Assembly: GCA_015229045.1 (NCBI GenBank)
Contig: JADGCJ010000101.1
Span: 1 to 11,454 of the forward strand
Direction: 5' to 3'
Origin: Magnetococcales bacterium
Lineage (GTDB): Bacteria > Pseudomonadota > Magnetococcia > Magnetococcales > DC0425bin3
Length of the DNA: 11,454 nt
The notes below the pieces were generated by a model that saw nothing but the letters and a program-made list of their open reading frames with translations, did not search any database and was not told where the DNA came from. The position numbers were made by a program, and so were the translations under genes. Shown here piece after piece: positions 1-7,020 of this stretch (position 1 is the first letter of the stretch; the number at the start of each line of letters is the position of its first letter).

Positions 1-1145
1 CGGCATTCAAGATAGGTGACCAGTTCCACATCCACGTAGGCGTTCGGGTCATTGGGATCCAGATAGAGCCGATTCATCATGGTTTCTCTGGTGCCGGGGA
101 TTTCTGTCCAATTTTCCGTCGTGCTGGTTTGATTGGTAGTGGAGGTGCTGGTGCTGCCCGAGTCGCCGCTTCCGGTTCCGACCGGGTTGATATTATTCGG
201 ATCGGCCCAGTAGGTGTCTTGCGCTTGGTTATAAATGGCGGACGAGGCGCTGGTCAGCTCATAAGAGACGTTGATCAGCCCCTGCGGCCAGATCTTCCGC
301 TCGAAGGATCCCGTGACGGCCTTGCGGTCGGAGAGCGCGATCAGGCGCACTGGCGGCACTTCCGCCTTGGTGATGTCCCCGAACATCCATGCGCGCTGCA
401 TCTCTTCGAAAAGCTGGGTCGAGGCGACCAGTTGACCGGTGTCGTAGAGGATCTCGTACAAAGCGAAACCGGGGCTGTAGCGCACCACGACAGCGCCGAA
501 CGCCTCTTGCCCGGTGAAAAACTCCGCTTTGACCGGGTCATATTGAGGAGCGGGCACCACCGCGCCGCTTTTGTCCCGGAATATGGTCTGCTGGATGATC
601 TCCACACCGGGATGGTCATACGGATAACGCAGCCGCTTGCGCACCTCGCCAGTCCAGGTGATCGCCTCGACGATTGGCTCGTAGCGGCGTCCGATCAGCA
701 CCGCCTTGTTGACCAGGGTCTCGACGATCTCCTCGGTCACATCGATACGATAGTGGGTGTTGGGCGTGTCGCCCCGCAGCGACATGCCGAAGTAATAACG
801 GATCGGTTCCGTCCAGGTAACGTACTGCTCGACGCGCCGCACCTCCCGGAAGGTGGTCTCGCCGTTGTCGACGATGATCCGAATGCTGGACATCACCTCT
901 GCCGGGCAATAGACCTTGATCCGCTTTCTGCCCGGCGTCACCATGCGCAACGGTACGAAGCCGTTGATGGCCCCCTGCCAGGAGGCCAGACCAAAGGCGC
1001 GCATGATGACCGAGATATCCGTGGTGGAGGCGACCTGCACCGGTGAGGAACCGACCTCGTCGGTCCCGTCCACGACCAACTCGAAGGGCATCTCGTCATC
1101 GAAGGAGGAAAACTGGATCTGCAACTCCGTGGTGACTTCGGCCAT
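1..1145 (-). CDS. Large phage tail/baseplate-type protein, C-terminus missing at the window edge
   Basis: An uninterrupted minus-strand frame of 381 codons starts at ATG 1145-1143 and is still open at base 1. It begins MAEVTTELQIQFSSFDDEMP and reads as a normal protein throughout. The start lies one base after the TGA of the upstream gene, so translational coupling is likely. The N-terminal 300 residues are mixed beta-type sequence with many aromatic and charged residues. A Gly/Ser/Thr-rich stretch at about residues 325-347 (GTGSGDSGSTSTSTTNQ) looks like a flexible linker before another domain. Position after the tape measure gene and two tail genes suggests a structural protein of the tail tip or baseplate; that role is inferred from gene order, not from a motif. 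I do not recognise a named family. Many opposite-strand ORFs here are shadows of this gene. Confidence 0.8.
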   Translation of the reverse strand, partial: MAEVTTELQIQFSSFDDEMPFELVVDGTDEVGSSPVQVASTTDISVIMRAFGLASWQGAINGFVPLRMVTPGRKRIKVYCPAEVMSSIRIIVDNGETTFREVRRVEQYVTWTEPIRYYFGMSLRGDTPNTHYRIDVTEEIVETLVNKAVLIGRRYEPIVEAITWTGEVRKRLRYPYDHPGVEIIQQTIFRDKSGAVVPAPQYDPVKAEFFTGQEAFGAVVVRYSPGFALYEILYDTGQLVASTQLFEEMQRAWMFGDITKAEVPPVRLIALSDRKAVTGSFERKIWPQGLINVSYELTSASSAIYNQAQDTYWADPNNINPVGTGSGDSGSTSTSTTNQTSTTENWTEIPGTRETMMNRLYLDPNDPNAYVDVELVTYLEC

Positions 1146-1146
1146 C

Positions 1147-2190
1147 TCATTCGCTCTCACCGGAGATCGCCACCACCACCCGATTGCCGGACAAGGACGG
1201 CGTGTTGGCGGGGATGACCCGCTTCTCCCAAATGGGGATCGCCGCTGGATGGGTCTTGAACGACAGAATGTTGCCGCTGGCCCAGGTGCCGCCCCAGCCA
1301 GTGGCAGGCAAGGTGAAATACGGTCTGGCGTGGTCCGGGTTGGTGGGCGAGAAAGCGCTGTTTCTGCTTCCGGTGCCGACGGAGCCGACCGTGTCGCCTG
1401 CGCAGGTGAAATCTGTCGCCGAGGTGAAGGTGATGGTCCAGGTCTGCTCGATGCCAGCGATGTGATCGACCATGCGCAGATCCGTGAGGGTTGCGGGCGC
1501 GCTGCCGGAGCCGTTCCAGCCGCCATAGGTGCCTGAGGCGGACGAGACGCCCCAAGTATCGACCCTGGCCCGGAGGTCTCCACACTCCATGACCGAAGCC
1601 ACCCGGGTGTTGGCGGCCAGAAAGGAGTTCTCCAGGGATGTGCCGTCCGCCAGGGTCAAGGTCACCAGATTGCCGTTCCAGGAGACTGCCGACGGCAGGT
1701 TCTTGATGCGTACAAACTCCTCCTGGCCGGAGAGATCCGCCACGGAGGTCTTGTTGGAGATGCGGATCAACTGGTTTGGATTGAAGATCCAATCGGTCTG
1801 CGCCTCGACATTCACCTGGAGGGTGGTGGCGCCGATGGAGACGTTGGCGTTCAGCGTGCCGCAGCCGAACAGAAGCGGTGTGGCATTCATGCTGCCCTGG
1901 GTGTCGGTCTGGGTGCCCTGAAAGATTACCACCCGGTCCCCACCAGGAGTGGGCGTTTCGACGAACACCCTGGCGTCGTACAGCATGAGATTGTCGGGAC
2001 TGGCGATCTTGAGGAAGGTCTTGCGGTATTTGGTGGATCCGGTCGTCCGCTCGCTGGCGGGCACGTCCGGCCAGACGTTGTTCTTGACGCCGTCCGGGAT
2101 CTCCACGGTGGACATGCGCCCGCCGTTGGATGCGGTGTCGCTGACGACCTGGGACTTCATGAAAAGGATCTGCTGGCTTTCGATAGGCAT
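1147..2190 (-). CDS. Phage tail-associated protein, unnamed family
   Basis: A 347-residue protein starting MPIESQQILFMKSQVVSDTA. Two in-frame ATGs are possible (2196 and 2190). I prefer 2190 because a GGAG lies 8 bases before it but only 2 bases before the other. The sequence has no signal peptide or membrane segment. It is rich in Gly, Ser, Thr and Asn and looks all-beta (for example NGNLVTLTLADGTSLE), as in virion structural proteins. Its end carries a hydrophobic strand, NRVVVAISGESE. It sits between the 121-residue tail gene (61 non-coding bases upstream) and the large tail protein (1-base gap downstream). From memory, similar proteins occur after the tape measure gene in Mu-like siphophages, but the precise function is unknown; a tail or tail-tip component is an inference. 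Confidence 0.8.
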   Translation of the reverse strand: MPIESQQILFMKSQVVSDTASNGGRMSTVEIPDGVKNNVWPDVPASERTTGSTKYRKTFLKIASPDNLMLYDARVFVETPTPGGDRVVIFQGTQTDTQGSMNATPLLFGCGTLNANVSIGATTLQVNVEAQTDWIFNPNQLIRISNKTSVADLSGQEEFVRIKNLPSAVSWNGNLVTLTLADGTSLENSFLAANTRVASVMECGDLRARVDTWGVSSASGTYGGWNGSGSAPATLTDLRMVDHIAGIEQTWTITFTSATDFTCAGDTVGSVGTGSRNSAFSPTNPDHARPYFTLPATGWGGTWASGNILSFKTHPAAIPIWEKRVIPANTPSLSGNRVVVAISGESE

Positions 2191-2257
2191 GTTCATTTCT
2201 CCATCCGGTCTGATGTAACCATAGTGAAAACGCTGTGACGGACAAATCGCGTGGTAG

Positions 2258-2623
2258 TTAAACGGCCATCAACTTGATCATGCCGTTGAAAAGCGTGCTG
2301 TGAGGCCGAATGGGGGTGAAGGAGATCGCGGGCGGATCCTGATGGCGGAACATCAGCTGGAACTCCTCGTCCTCCCAGGTGAGTGTGAAGACCCCGCCGG
2401 GCTGCACGGCCATGGCGTGTATTGCCTGGACCTGACCGAGCGAGAGCCAAGTCACGTCGTCCGCCGCCTCCAGGTCGATGGGACGGCCACCCACCAGTGG
2501 CGCCGACCACACCACCTGGGATCCGCCCAAGGTGCGGACGGTCTCGACGGCAACCGGTGCCCAGGCATAGCGGTTGGTCCACTGGATGGAATCGGGCAAG
2601 ATCAGATCGCCAAGCTGTTTCAT
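2258..2623 (-). CDS. Small phage tail protein downstream of the tape measure
   Basis: A 121-residue protein starting MKQLGDLILPDSIQWTNRYA. Its ATG overlaps the TGA of the tape measure gene as ATGA at 2623-2620, a sign of coupled translation in one late operon. The sequence holds several short beta-type strands (GGVFTLTWEDEEFQLMFRHQ) and a Trp/Pro-rich N-terminus, with no membrane segment. Small proteins of this size directly after the tape measure in long-tailed phages are usually distal-tail or tail-tip adaptor components, so a role in joining the tail tube to the tip is plausible. That assignment rests on position; I cannot name the family from the sequence. Confidence 0.8.
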   Translation of the reverse strand: MKQLGDLILPDSIQWTNRYAWAPVAVETVRTLGGSQVVWSAPLVGGRPIDLEAADDVTWLSLGQVQAIHAMAVQPGGVFTLTWEDEEFQLMFRHQDPPAISFTPIRPHSTLFNGMIKLMAV

Positions 2624-5600
2624 CGCATCCCCCGTTGCATCTCCTGCAGGGCATTCACGAAGCGGCGGACATTCTCCCGGTCTCCGCGCAGGGAGGCTTC
2701 CGGGCGGTTGTTCACGGTCAGATTGAGGTTGACCACCCCCTCCACCGAAGGCGTGACCGCACCACCACCGGCCAACGCCGCCTGCGGGATCGTTGGAATC
2801 ACCAACCGGCGCACGACGCCACCGAACTCGAACCGGGGGATGGCGGGCATTCTGAACGAAGAAACCAACCCACCCTGAGCGAACCGGGGAAGGTCTGCAG
2901 GATCGAGCTTCATCTGGTTCATGGCATGGAGCCGATTTAGGCCATACAGCCGCACGGCGTGCCGGTTGAGAACGAATTCGCCCGCTTCCAGCAGAGCACG
3001 GATCTTGTCCCCGCCACCCCAGCCGGGCAGAAAGCCGCCACGGGCGAAACCAGCAAGGCCTCCCTGGGAATGGGCTTCGGTCTCCTGACGGACCACGCTG
3101 ATGGTGATCGTCTTGTCCTGCAGCGTCGCGACGCTGCTGCGCACCGCCTCGATTGCGGAAAGAGCCTGCCCGGTCTCTGCCTGCACCTGGACCGGACTGC
3201 TGGCGACGGTGGTTTTGAACTCCTGGAACTTGGCCAGCAGACCATCGATGGCCCCGGTGGCAGAAACCGTGTCGAACGAAGCCTTCACCTCCGGTTGCCA
3301 GCCGGAAAGCTCGGTTTTGAACTTCGCAAAAACGCGGGATACTTCGTCGAGACTCGCCTGGACCTTGCCGGTCGCCCCCTGGAGCACGTTGCCGACCACG
3401 GTATCCAGCGCGTTTGCGCCACCCTGGAGTTCGGCCTTGATCTGCACCACCCGCTCTTTTTTCTCCAGCAGGGCGTCGATTTCGGTACCGGCGGCGCGGA
3501 TCTTTTCCATGTTGGCACTGATCAACAGGGTGTGATCCCTGGCCAGGGCGTCGTCCACCTCCTGGACCGCTTGACGGACTCTGGCCAGGGCATCGGTTGC
3601 GGCGGCGGATTTTTTCTGCAGGCTGTCGGCGGCAGCCTGATGGGCGTTGCTCTCCTCCTGAAAGGCCTGGTTTTCGATCTGCGCGGCCTTCTGTATCTGG
3701 GCGATGGAGCGGGTGGCGGCTTCGTTCGCGCCGATGACCTCCTGGTTGCCGACCCGCACTGCCTCTGAGGTCTGCTCGGCCAGGGCGATCATCTTGTCGG
3801 CATGCTTGCGGGCTGCTTCGTAGTTTCCCTCCCGCAGGGCGGCTTCCGCCTGGGTCTGTTCCTGGGCAATGCGCCGTTGGCGGGCGGCATAGAGCTGGAC
3901 CGGGTCCATCCCTTTTTCCGCGATCCCCTGGATGCGGTCGGCCACCGAGGCGTTGAAATCCTTCCTCTGCTCGGCCAACTGCCGGGCGGCATCCCGATGG
4001 CGCATCTCTTCGGCGATCAGCTTGTCGATGTTCTGCCGGTAGGCGGATTCGACCTTCTCCAGGATGCGCCGCTGGGATTGCAGCCGCTCCTCGTCGATGC
4101 GGGTGGCATCCAGCCCCAACCGTTTGGCATTGTCGATGCGGGTCTGGTACTCCCTCTGCGACAGTGCCAACGCCTCGGTCTGGTAATGCCGGGCTGCGGT
4201 CAGTCTGGCGTTGGTCTCCTCGATCACAAAAGCGTTGGTCGCCTGCAGCATGGCCTGCTGGGAGAACTTCCGGGCCTCGGCCTCCTGATTCGCCTGCTCG
4301 ATCATGAACGACGAGCGTTTGTGTTCCGTGGCCTGATAAAGATCCACTTCGGACTGAAAGCGGGCGCGGCGTCGTGCGAACTGCTCGTCCAGGGCGGTGG
4401 TGGTGGTCTCGAAAGCCGACGTGGCGGCATCGACCAGGGCTTTCCAGGATTTGGTCTCGTCATCCACCGCATCCTTGAGTTTCCCCCGGTGCAGCACCAG
4501 GGCCTCGTTGTATTTTCCAAGCTGCAGATCGGCGGCACCGATGGCATCCACCAGACCCTTTTTCGCCGCCGCCACCGGACCGGAGATGGCAATCGAGAAC
4601 TGCTTGAAGCTGTCGGCCAGGGTGACGACCTTGCCAGTGGCAGAACCGGCATCATTGGTCATGGCCCGGAACAGGGTGACGATCTGCTCTTTGGTTTGTG
4701 GATCGGCATGGATGCCATCCATCGCCTCTCCCAATGCTTCCACGGAGAGTCCGGCTTTCTTGGCCTCCTGCATCGTCTTGTTGATGGAGGCTGCCACCTC
4801 CTCGTGGGTGCGGCGTAGCTCGCTGCCGGTGACCTTGTTCTTCTCCAGGGTGCCATTCAGGCGGTCGATCTGCTGCCAGTTCTTCTGGGCAGGCGACTGG
4901 GTTCCGCCCGTGGCGCCATACCGTTTCGCCATGTTCTCCTGGAAGGCGTCCAGCTCCTTGCGGGTCTCCCGCAAAGCCTTGGCCTGGGTCTCCAGTTGCG
5001 AAGCCAGATCGAAACGGTCGCGGATTTTGAGCTGACCGATGAAGCGGTCGAGCTTCCCGGCGTTACTTTCAGCGGCATCACCCACCTTGGCCATGATGCG
5101 GCCCTGGGCATCGAGCGAGAGGTTGGCCTCCGGCAGCAGGCTGGCCAGTTTTTCTTCCGCTTCGAGATGCTCCTTGCTGCCTGCCTTGGTGCTCTCCAGG
5201 GTAGCTTTAAGCTCTACCAGGGTCTTGATCTTCTCCTGGGCCGCTTCCCGGTTCTTGCGCAGGGCGGCGGCGTTTTCCAACAGGGGCGGCACGGCGGACT
5301 CGGTGGCCTTGGAAAAGGCATAGGCCGCGATCCCGGCGGCGGTCAGCACCGCGCCGATGGGGGTGAACGCCAGTCGTCCCGCCGCGACAGCCAGCGCACC
5401 CATTTCGGCGATCAGCCCGACCACCTGGGCCCGCATCAGACTCCAGGCCAGCCGCAGCGCGCCGAAACCGGCGAAGGCGGTCATGACCGACACCGCACCG
5501 GCGGACAACACCGGAAACCGGTCCGCCAGATCCGCCAGTCCGTGAGTCAGGGAGGCGACCCCCTTGGAGGCGGCGACGATGGCGGGCAGAAAGGCCGACC

Positions 5601-5670
5601 CCAGGTTCACCCCGGCCTCGGCAATGGCATTTTTGGCCAACTGCAATTGGGATTCGGTGGTCTTGATCCT
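2620..5670 (-). CDS. Phage tail tape measure protein, N-terminus lost (disrupted gene)
   Basis: About 1010 residues of a tail tape measure protein, which sets tail length and occupies the tube lumen. The frame enters at IKTTESQLQLAKNAIAEAG, a segment normally found several hundred residues into such proteins, just after the conserved TP901-type core. Hydrophobic helices follow over roughly residues 15-115. A very long Ala/Glu/Gln-rich coiled-coil region then runs to about residue 830. The C-terminal module has RGGFLPGWGGGDKIRALLEA and GEFVLNRHAVRLYG, typical of tape measure C-termini. Upstream of residue ATC (5667-5665) only five unrelated codons remain before an in-frame TAA at 5685-5683. 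A TTG at 5646 could be called as a start, but it is internal to the conserved segment and has no obvious ribosome site. The gene is therefore cut at about 5670, where the Mu-like end begins, and probably makes no functional protein. Confidence 0.88.
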   Translation of the reverse strand, partial: RIKTTESQLQLAKNAIAEAGVNLGSAFLPAIVAASKGVASLTHGLADLADRFPVLSAGAVSVMTAFAGFGALRLAWSLMRAQVVGLIAEMGALAVAAGRLAFTPIGAVLTAAGIAAYAFSKATESAVPPLLENAAALRKNREAAQEKIKTLVELKATLESTKAGSKEHLEAEEKLASLLPEANLSLDAQGRIMAKVGDAAESNAGKLDRFIGQLKIRDRFDLASQLETQAKALRETRKELDAFQENMAKRYGATGGTQSPAQKNWQQIDRLNGTLEKNKVTGSELRRTHEEVAASINKTMQEAKKAGLSVEALGEAMDGIHADPQTKEQIVTLFRAMTNDAGSATGKVVTLADSFKQFSIAISGPVAAAKKGLVDAIGAADLQLGKYNEALVLHRGKLKDAVDDETKSWKALVDAATSAFETTTTALDEQFARRRARFQSEVDLYQATEHKRSSFMIEQANQEAEARKFSQQAMLQATNAFVIEETNARLTAARHYQTEALALSQREYQTRIDNAKRLGLDATRIDEERLQSQRRILEKVESAYRQNIDKLIAEEMRHRDAARQLAEQRKDFNASVADRIQGIAEKGMDPVQLYAARQRRIAQEQTQAEAALREGNYEAARKHADKMIALAEQTSEAVRVGNQEVIGANEAATRSIAQIQKAAQIENQAFQEESNAHQAAADSLQKKSAAATDALARVRQAVQEVDDALARDHTLLISANMEKIRAAGTEIDALLEKKERVVQIKAELQGGANALDTVVGNVLQGATGKVQASLDEVSRVFAKFKTELSGWQPEVKASFDTVSATGAIDGLLAKFQEFKTTVASSPVQVQAETGQALSAIEAVRSSVATLQDKTITISVVRQETEAHSQGGLAGFARGGFLPGWGGGDKIRALLEAGEFVLNRHAVRLYGLNRLHAMNQMKLDPADLPRFAQGGLVSSFRMPAIPRFEFGGVVRRLVIPTIPQAALAGGGAVTPSVEGVVNLNLTVNNRPEASLRGDRENVRRFVNALQEMQRGMR

Positions 5671-5911
5671 GTGGGGGAGTGTTTATTCTGGCACCACGAG
5701 AAAGAGAATAAGAAATAAAAAAACCGCGCATCTTCGCAATGTTACGGTGATTTTTTTGGGTTTAGTGCCAAACCATGCGAATGATCAAATCCTATCAAAA
5801 ATAGCCCAAGCATGGTCAAATATTGATTTATTCTGGACCCAGATTGGGCAGGTTATTGTCAGTTTCTGGTGGCGGACGCCACTTCTGTTGTGTCGAGGGT
5901 GTGGTCGATAT
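5670..5911. other. Candidate Mu-type left end with repeated TTCTGG motifs, no gene
   Basis: This 240-base non-coding stretch lies between the broken tape measure gene and the first gene of the transposable phage. It starts at one of three TG dinucleotides (5670, 5672, 5680). The motif TTTATTCTGG occurs at 5682-5691 (followed by CACCA) and again at 5827-5836 (followed by ACCCA), 145 bases apart in the same orientation. A weaker relative, CAGTTTCTGG, is at 5860-5869. Mu has three transposase sites within its first roughly 170 bases, so these are candidate L1-L3 sites. A and T runs at 5711-5722 and 5751-5757 could supply bendable DNA. A short inverted repeat GTGGCG-GA-CGCCAC is at 5869-5882. The site assignment is inference from position and repetition. 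Confidence 0.5.
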
Positions 5912-6289
5912 CTACCGGATGCGGGCCAATAGCAGCGTCCTGGCCTTATCCATATCCCCCTTCTTGATATTTTCCGCTCTCCTTACATCCAGGTAGGCAT
6001 GGATATCCGCCCACACGGCCTGTGTGCTGCGCCTTTGTGACTGCGCTGCCTTGGCCACCAGGGCGCTCAGTTCGCGGACTTGCGTCTGGGTAATAGGCTG
6101 CCCCGCCTCCCAGGCATGGTGCCACGTCCAGCCGCCACCGATGCTGGCCACCACGGCCAGGATGGCCAGCATGTTTTGTCTGCTTCTTGGCTTTGGCGGT
6201 GACGGTGGGTGATTTGACGGTTGGATCGGGGTTTTGTCCCGTGCCATGCCTGCTACAAGTGGATGGATTTCTTCACAATTGTCTGTCAT
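5912..6289 (-). CDS. Small single-pass membrane protein in the repressor operon
   Basis: A 125-residue protein starting MTDNCEEIHPLVAGMARDKT. The ATG at 6289-6287 is preferred because GAGGTG stands just upstream (GAGGTGCCTTATG). A longer version would need a TTG at 6358 without such a site. Residues 20-38 are Pro-rich and basic. Residues 40-56 (NMLAILAVVASIGGGWTW) form one membrane segment, and the basic residues K33, R35 and R37 before it predict a cytoplasmic N-terminus. About 65 residues follow, mostly helical, ending DMDKARTLLLARIR. It lies 72 bases after the repressor gene on the same strand, so it is probably expressed in the lysogen. Such placement is typical of accessory lysogeny genes, for example superinfection exclusion, but no family is recognised and the role is unknown. 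Confidence 0.7.
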   Translation of the reverse strand: MTDNCEEIHPLVAGMARDKTPIQPSNHPPSPPKPRSRQNMLAILAVVASIGGGWTWHHAWEAGQPITQTQVRELSALVAKAAQSQRRSTQAVWADIHAYLDVRRAENIKKGDMDKARTLLLARIR

Positions 6290-6361
6290 AAGGCACCTCG
6301 CAAAAGAGACGTTGCTGACCAAAGTCAGCCGGTAAGTTTCCCTTGCAAGTCGTGCCAATCT

Positions 6362-6922
6362 TTATAATTTTGTATACTCAAACAGTTCCACCGTCTCTTT
6401 AAACTCATCAGATTCATGTATATTTACAAATGGATCTGATGAGTTGTCGTTCCTCTTCTTATCAACTAAGCGCTTACAAATCAACAAGATTAGTTTATGG
6501 AATTTTCCGGAGACAATGTCCTTGTTCTGGTTGACAAAGAAAGTCTCAATTGCCGCCGTCACCTTAAAGACCATCTCCACCGTTATCTCCGGATACCCAG
6601 GTATGCTGCCTTTGGCAGGCTGCGCTGGGGCCGCATCCCCAGGCCGCATCGGCCCCTCGCCCGTAGCCAGCCATAAAAGATTGACGTTGGCCGCCTTGGC
6701 AATAGCATCCAGTCTATCTAGGGAGGGAAAAGTCACTCCACCTAAATATTTCCTGATTACGGTTTCAGAAAGACCAGACCTGCGTCCAAATGAGCGTGTT
6801 TTCTCGCTGCCAATCGCCTGTTTCATGCGATTCGGGAATCGTCCGATTCTTTCATCGCGAATCGGATGATTGCTTTGATCTGCTTCTTCATCGTCCGATT
6901 CTTCCGAATGTATTGTTTTCAT
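6362..6922 (-). CDS. Mu-like phage repressor with HTH domain (c-type)
   Basis: A 186-residue protein starting MKTIHSEESDDEEADQSNHP. GGAAAAG five bases before ATG 6922-6920 supports this start; an in-frame ATG 11 codons upstream lacks such a site. Residues 6-24 are strongly acidic. Residues about 29-90 are a helix-turn-helix domain of the XRE type (SFGRRSGLSETVIRKYLGG, then SLDRLDAIAKAANVNLLWLA, then TGEGP). Residues 110-186 form a helical tail (ITVEMVFKVTAAIETFFV ... LILLICKRLVDKK), a pattern seen in repressors of Mu-like phages. There is no S24/LexA-type Ser-Lys protease region, so SOS self-cleavage is not expected. Transcribed away from ner, it should shut off the early promoter in the lysogen by binding the repeats at 6933-7005. 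The 3' third is more AT-rich than its neighbours. Confidence 0.85.
   Translation of the reverse strand: MKTIHSEESDDEEADQSNHPIRDERIGRFPNRMKQAIGSEKTRSFGRRSGLSETVIRKYLGGVTFPSLDRLDAIAKAANVNLLWLATGEGPMRPGDAAPAQPAKGSIPGYPEITVEMVFKVTAAIETFFVNQNKDIVSGKFHKLILLICKRLVDKKRNDNSSDPFVNIHESDEFKETVELFEYTKL
6402..6445. repeat. Perfect 12-bp inverted repeat in the repressor 3' coding end
   Basis: AACTCATCAGAT at 6402-6413 is exactly complementary to ATCTGATGAGTT at 6434-6445, with a 20-base AT-rich spacer. It lies within the last 30 codons of the repressor gene. In the leftward mRNA it would form a 12-bp stem, with no U-run directly after it, so it does not look like an intrinsic terminator. It might stabilise the repressor message or separate it from the downstream membrane-protein gene. 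Confidence 0.6.
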
Positions 6923-6970
6923 GTAAACTTTTCCATATAAACGCAAAAACCACAAGAAAAAGGAATCGGA
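6842..6970. promoter_or_regulatory. Four TCCGATTC motifs with about 52-bp phasing over the repressor start
   Basis: TCCGATTC occurs at 6842-6849 and 6894-6901, and its complement GAATCGGA at 6859-6866 and 6963-6970. The first and third copies are 52 bases apart and share 14 exact bases (ATCGTCCGATTCTT, 6838-6851 and 6890-6903). The second and fourth copies share GAATCGGATG and are 104 bases apart, which is twice 52. Two more partial copies (CGATTC 6828-6833, GAATCG 6836-6841) lie next to the first. The 14-base copies are read in different codon frames of the repressor gene, so protein repetition does not explain them. This points to DNA-level binding sites for the repressor, for Ner, or for the transposase N-terminal domain as at the Mu enhancer. 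Confidence 0.6.
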
Positions 6971-7005
6971 TGCGTTTATTTGGGTTGATATGCGTTTATT
7001 TGGGT
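6933..7005. promoter_or_regulatory. Operator region: three TGCGTTTAT(T/A)TGG repeats
   Basis: Two exact direct copies of ATGCGTTTATTTGGGT lie at 6970-6985 and 6990-7005, 20 bases apart (about two helical turns). An inverted copy with one mismatch (TGCGTTTATATGG on the minus strand) lies at 6933-6945, next to the repressor ribosome site and start. One direct copy abuts the -35 and the other fills the spacer of the predicted early promoter, so a protein bound here would block it. The inverted copy could let the same protein act on the repressor gene. Repressor and Ner are the obvious ligands; which binds is inferred, not shown. Confidence 0.65.
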
Positions 7006-7013
7006 GCTATAAC
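6985..7013 (+). promoter_or_regulatory. Predicted early promoter for ner
   Basis: TTGATA (6985-6990) and TATAAC (7008-7013) are separated by exactly 17 bases, a good sigma-70 arrangement. Transcription would start at about 7019-7021, at or within a base or two of the ner ATG. The direct operator repeats overlap both sides of the -35 element. The match is by eye; no other equally good rightward promoter was seen in the interval. Confidence 0.6.
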
Positions 7014-7020
7014 CCTTCCC

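Larger units (their letters stand above)
1..5670 (-). mobile_element. Tail module of a resident prophage, partial
   Basis: Four consecutive minus-strand phage structural genes (tape measure, small tail protein, tail-associated protein, large tail/baseplate protein) with coupled starts form part of a late operon. The long tape measure and the gene order fit a long-tailed, probably non-contractile phage; no sheath or tube gene is in view. The module is cut at its upstream side at about 5670. It ends at the window edge on the other side, so its head genes and integration genes are not visible. Whether it belongs to another transposable phage or to an integrase-type prophage cannot be decided here. 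Confidence 0.75.

Noticed and set aside
129..1046. Long plus-strand frame opposite the leftmost tail gene
   Set aside because: It has no recognisable protein pattern and lies opposite a complete minus-strand frame that continues the tail operon with correct coupling; it is a shadow produced by GC-rich third positions.
3802..4818. 338-codon plus-strand frame within the tape measure gene
   Set aside because: Its low-complexity Gly/Leu/Gln-rich translation is the antisense of coiled-coil coding DNA; the minus-strand frame carries recognisable tape measure motifs.
6314..6329. Short hairpin GCTGAC-CAAA-GTCAGC between the repressor and membrane-protein genes
   Set aside because: The stem is only 6 bp, with no T-run on either strand; not enough to call a terminator.
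6829..6840. Palindrome GATTC-GG-GAATC considered as a single dimer operator
   Set aside because: It is better explained as two of the CGATTC cores in the larger phased array already reported.
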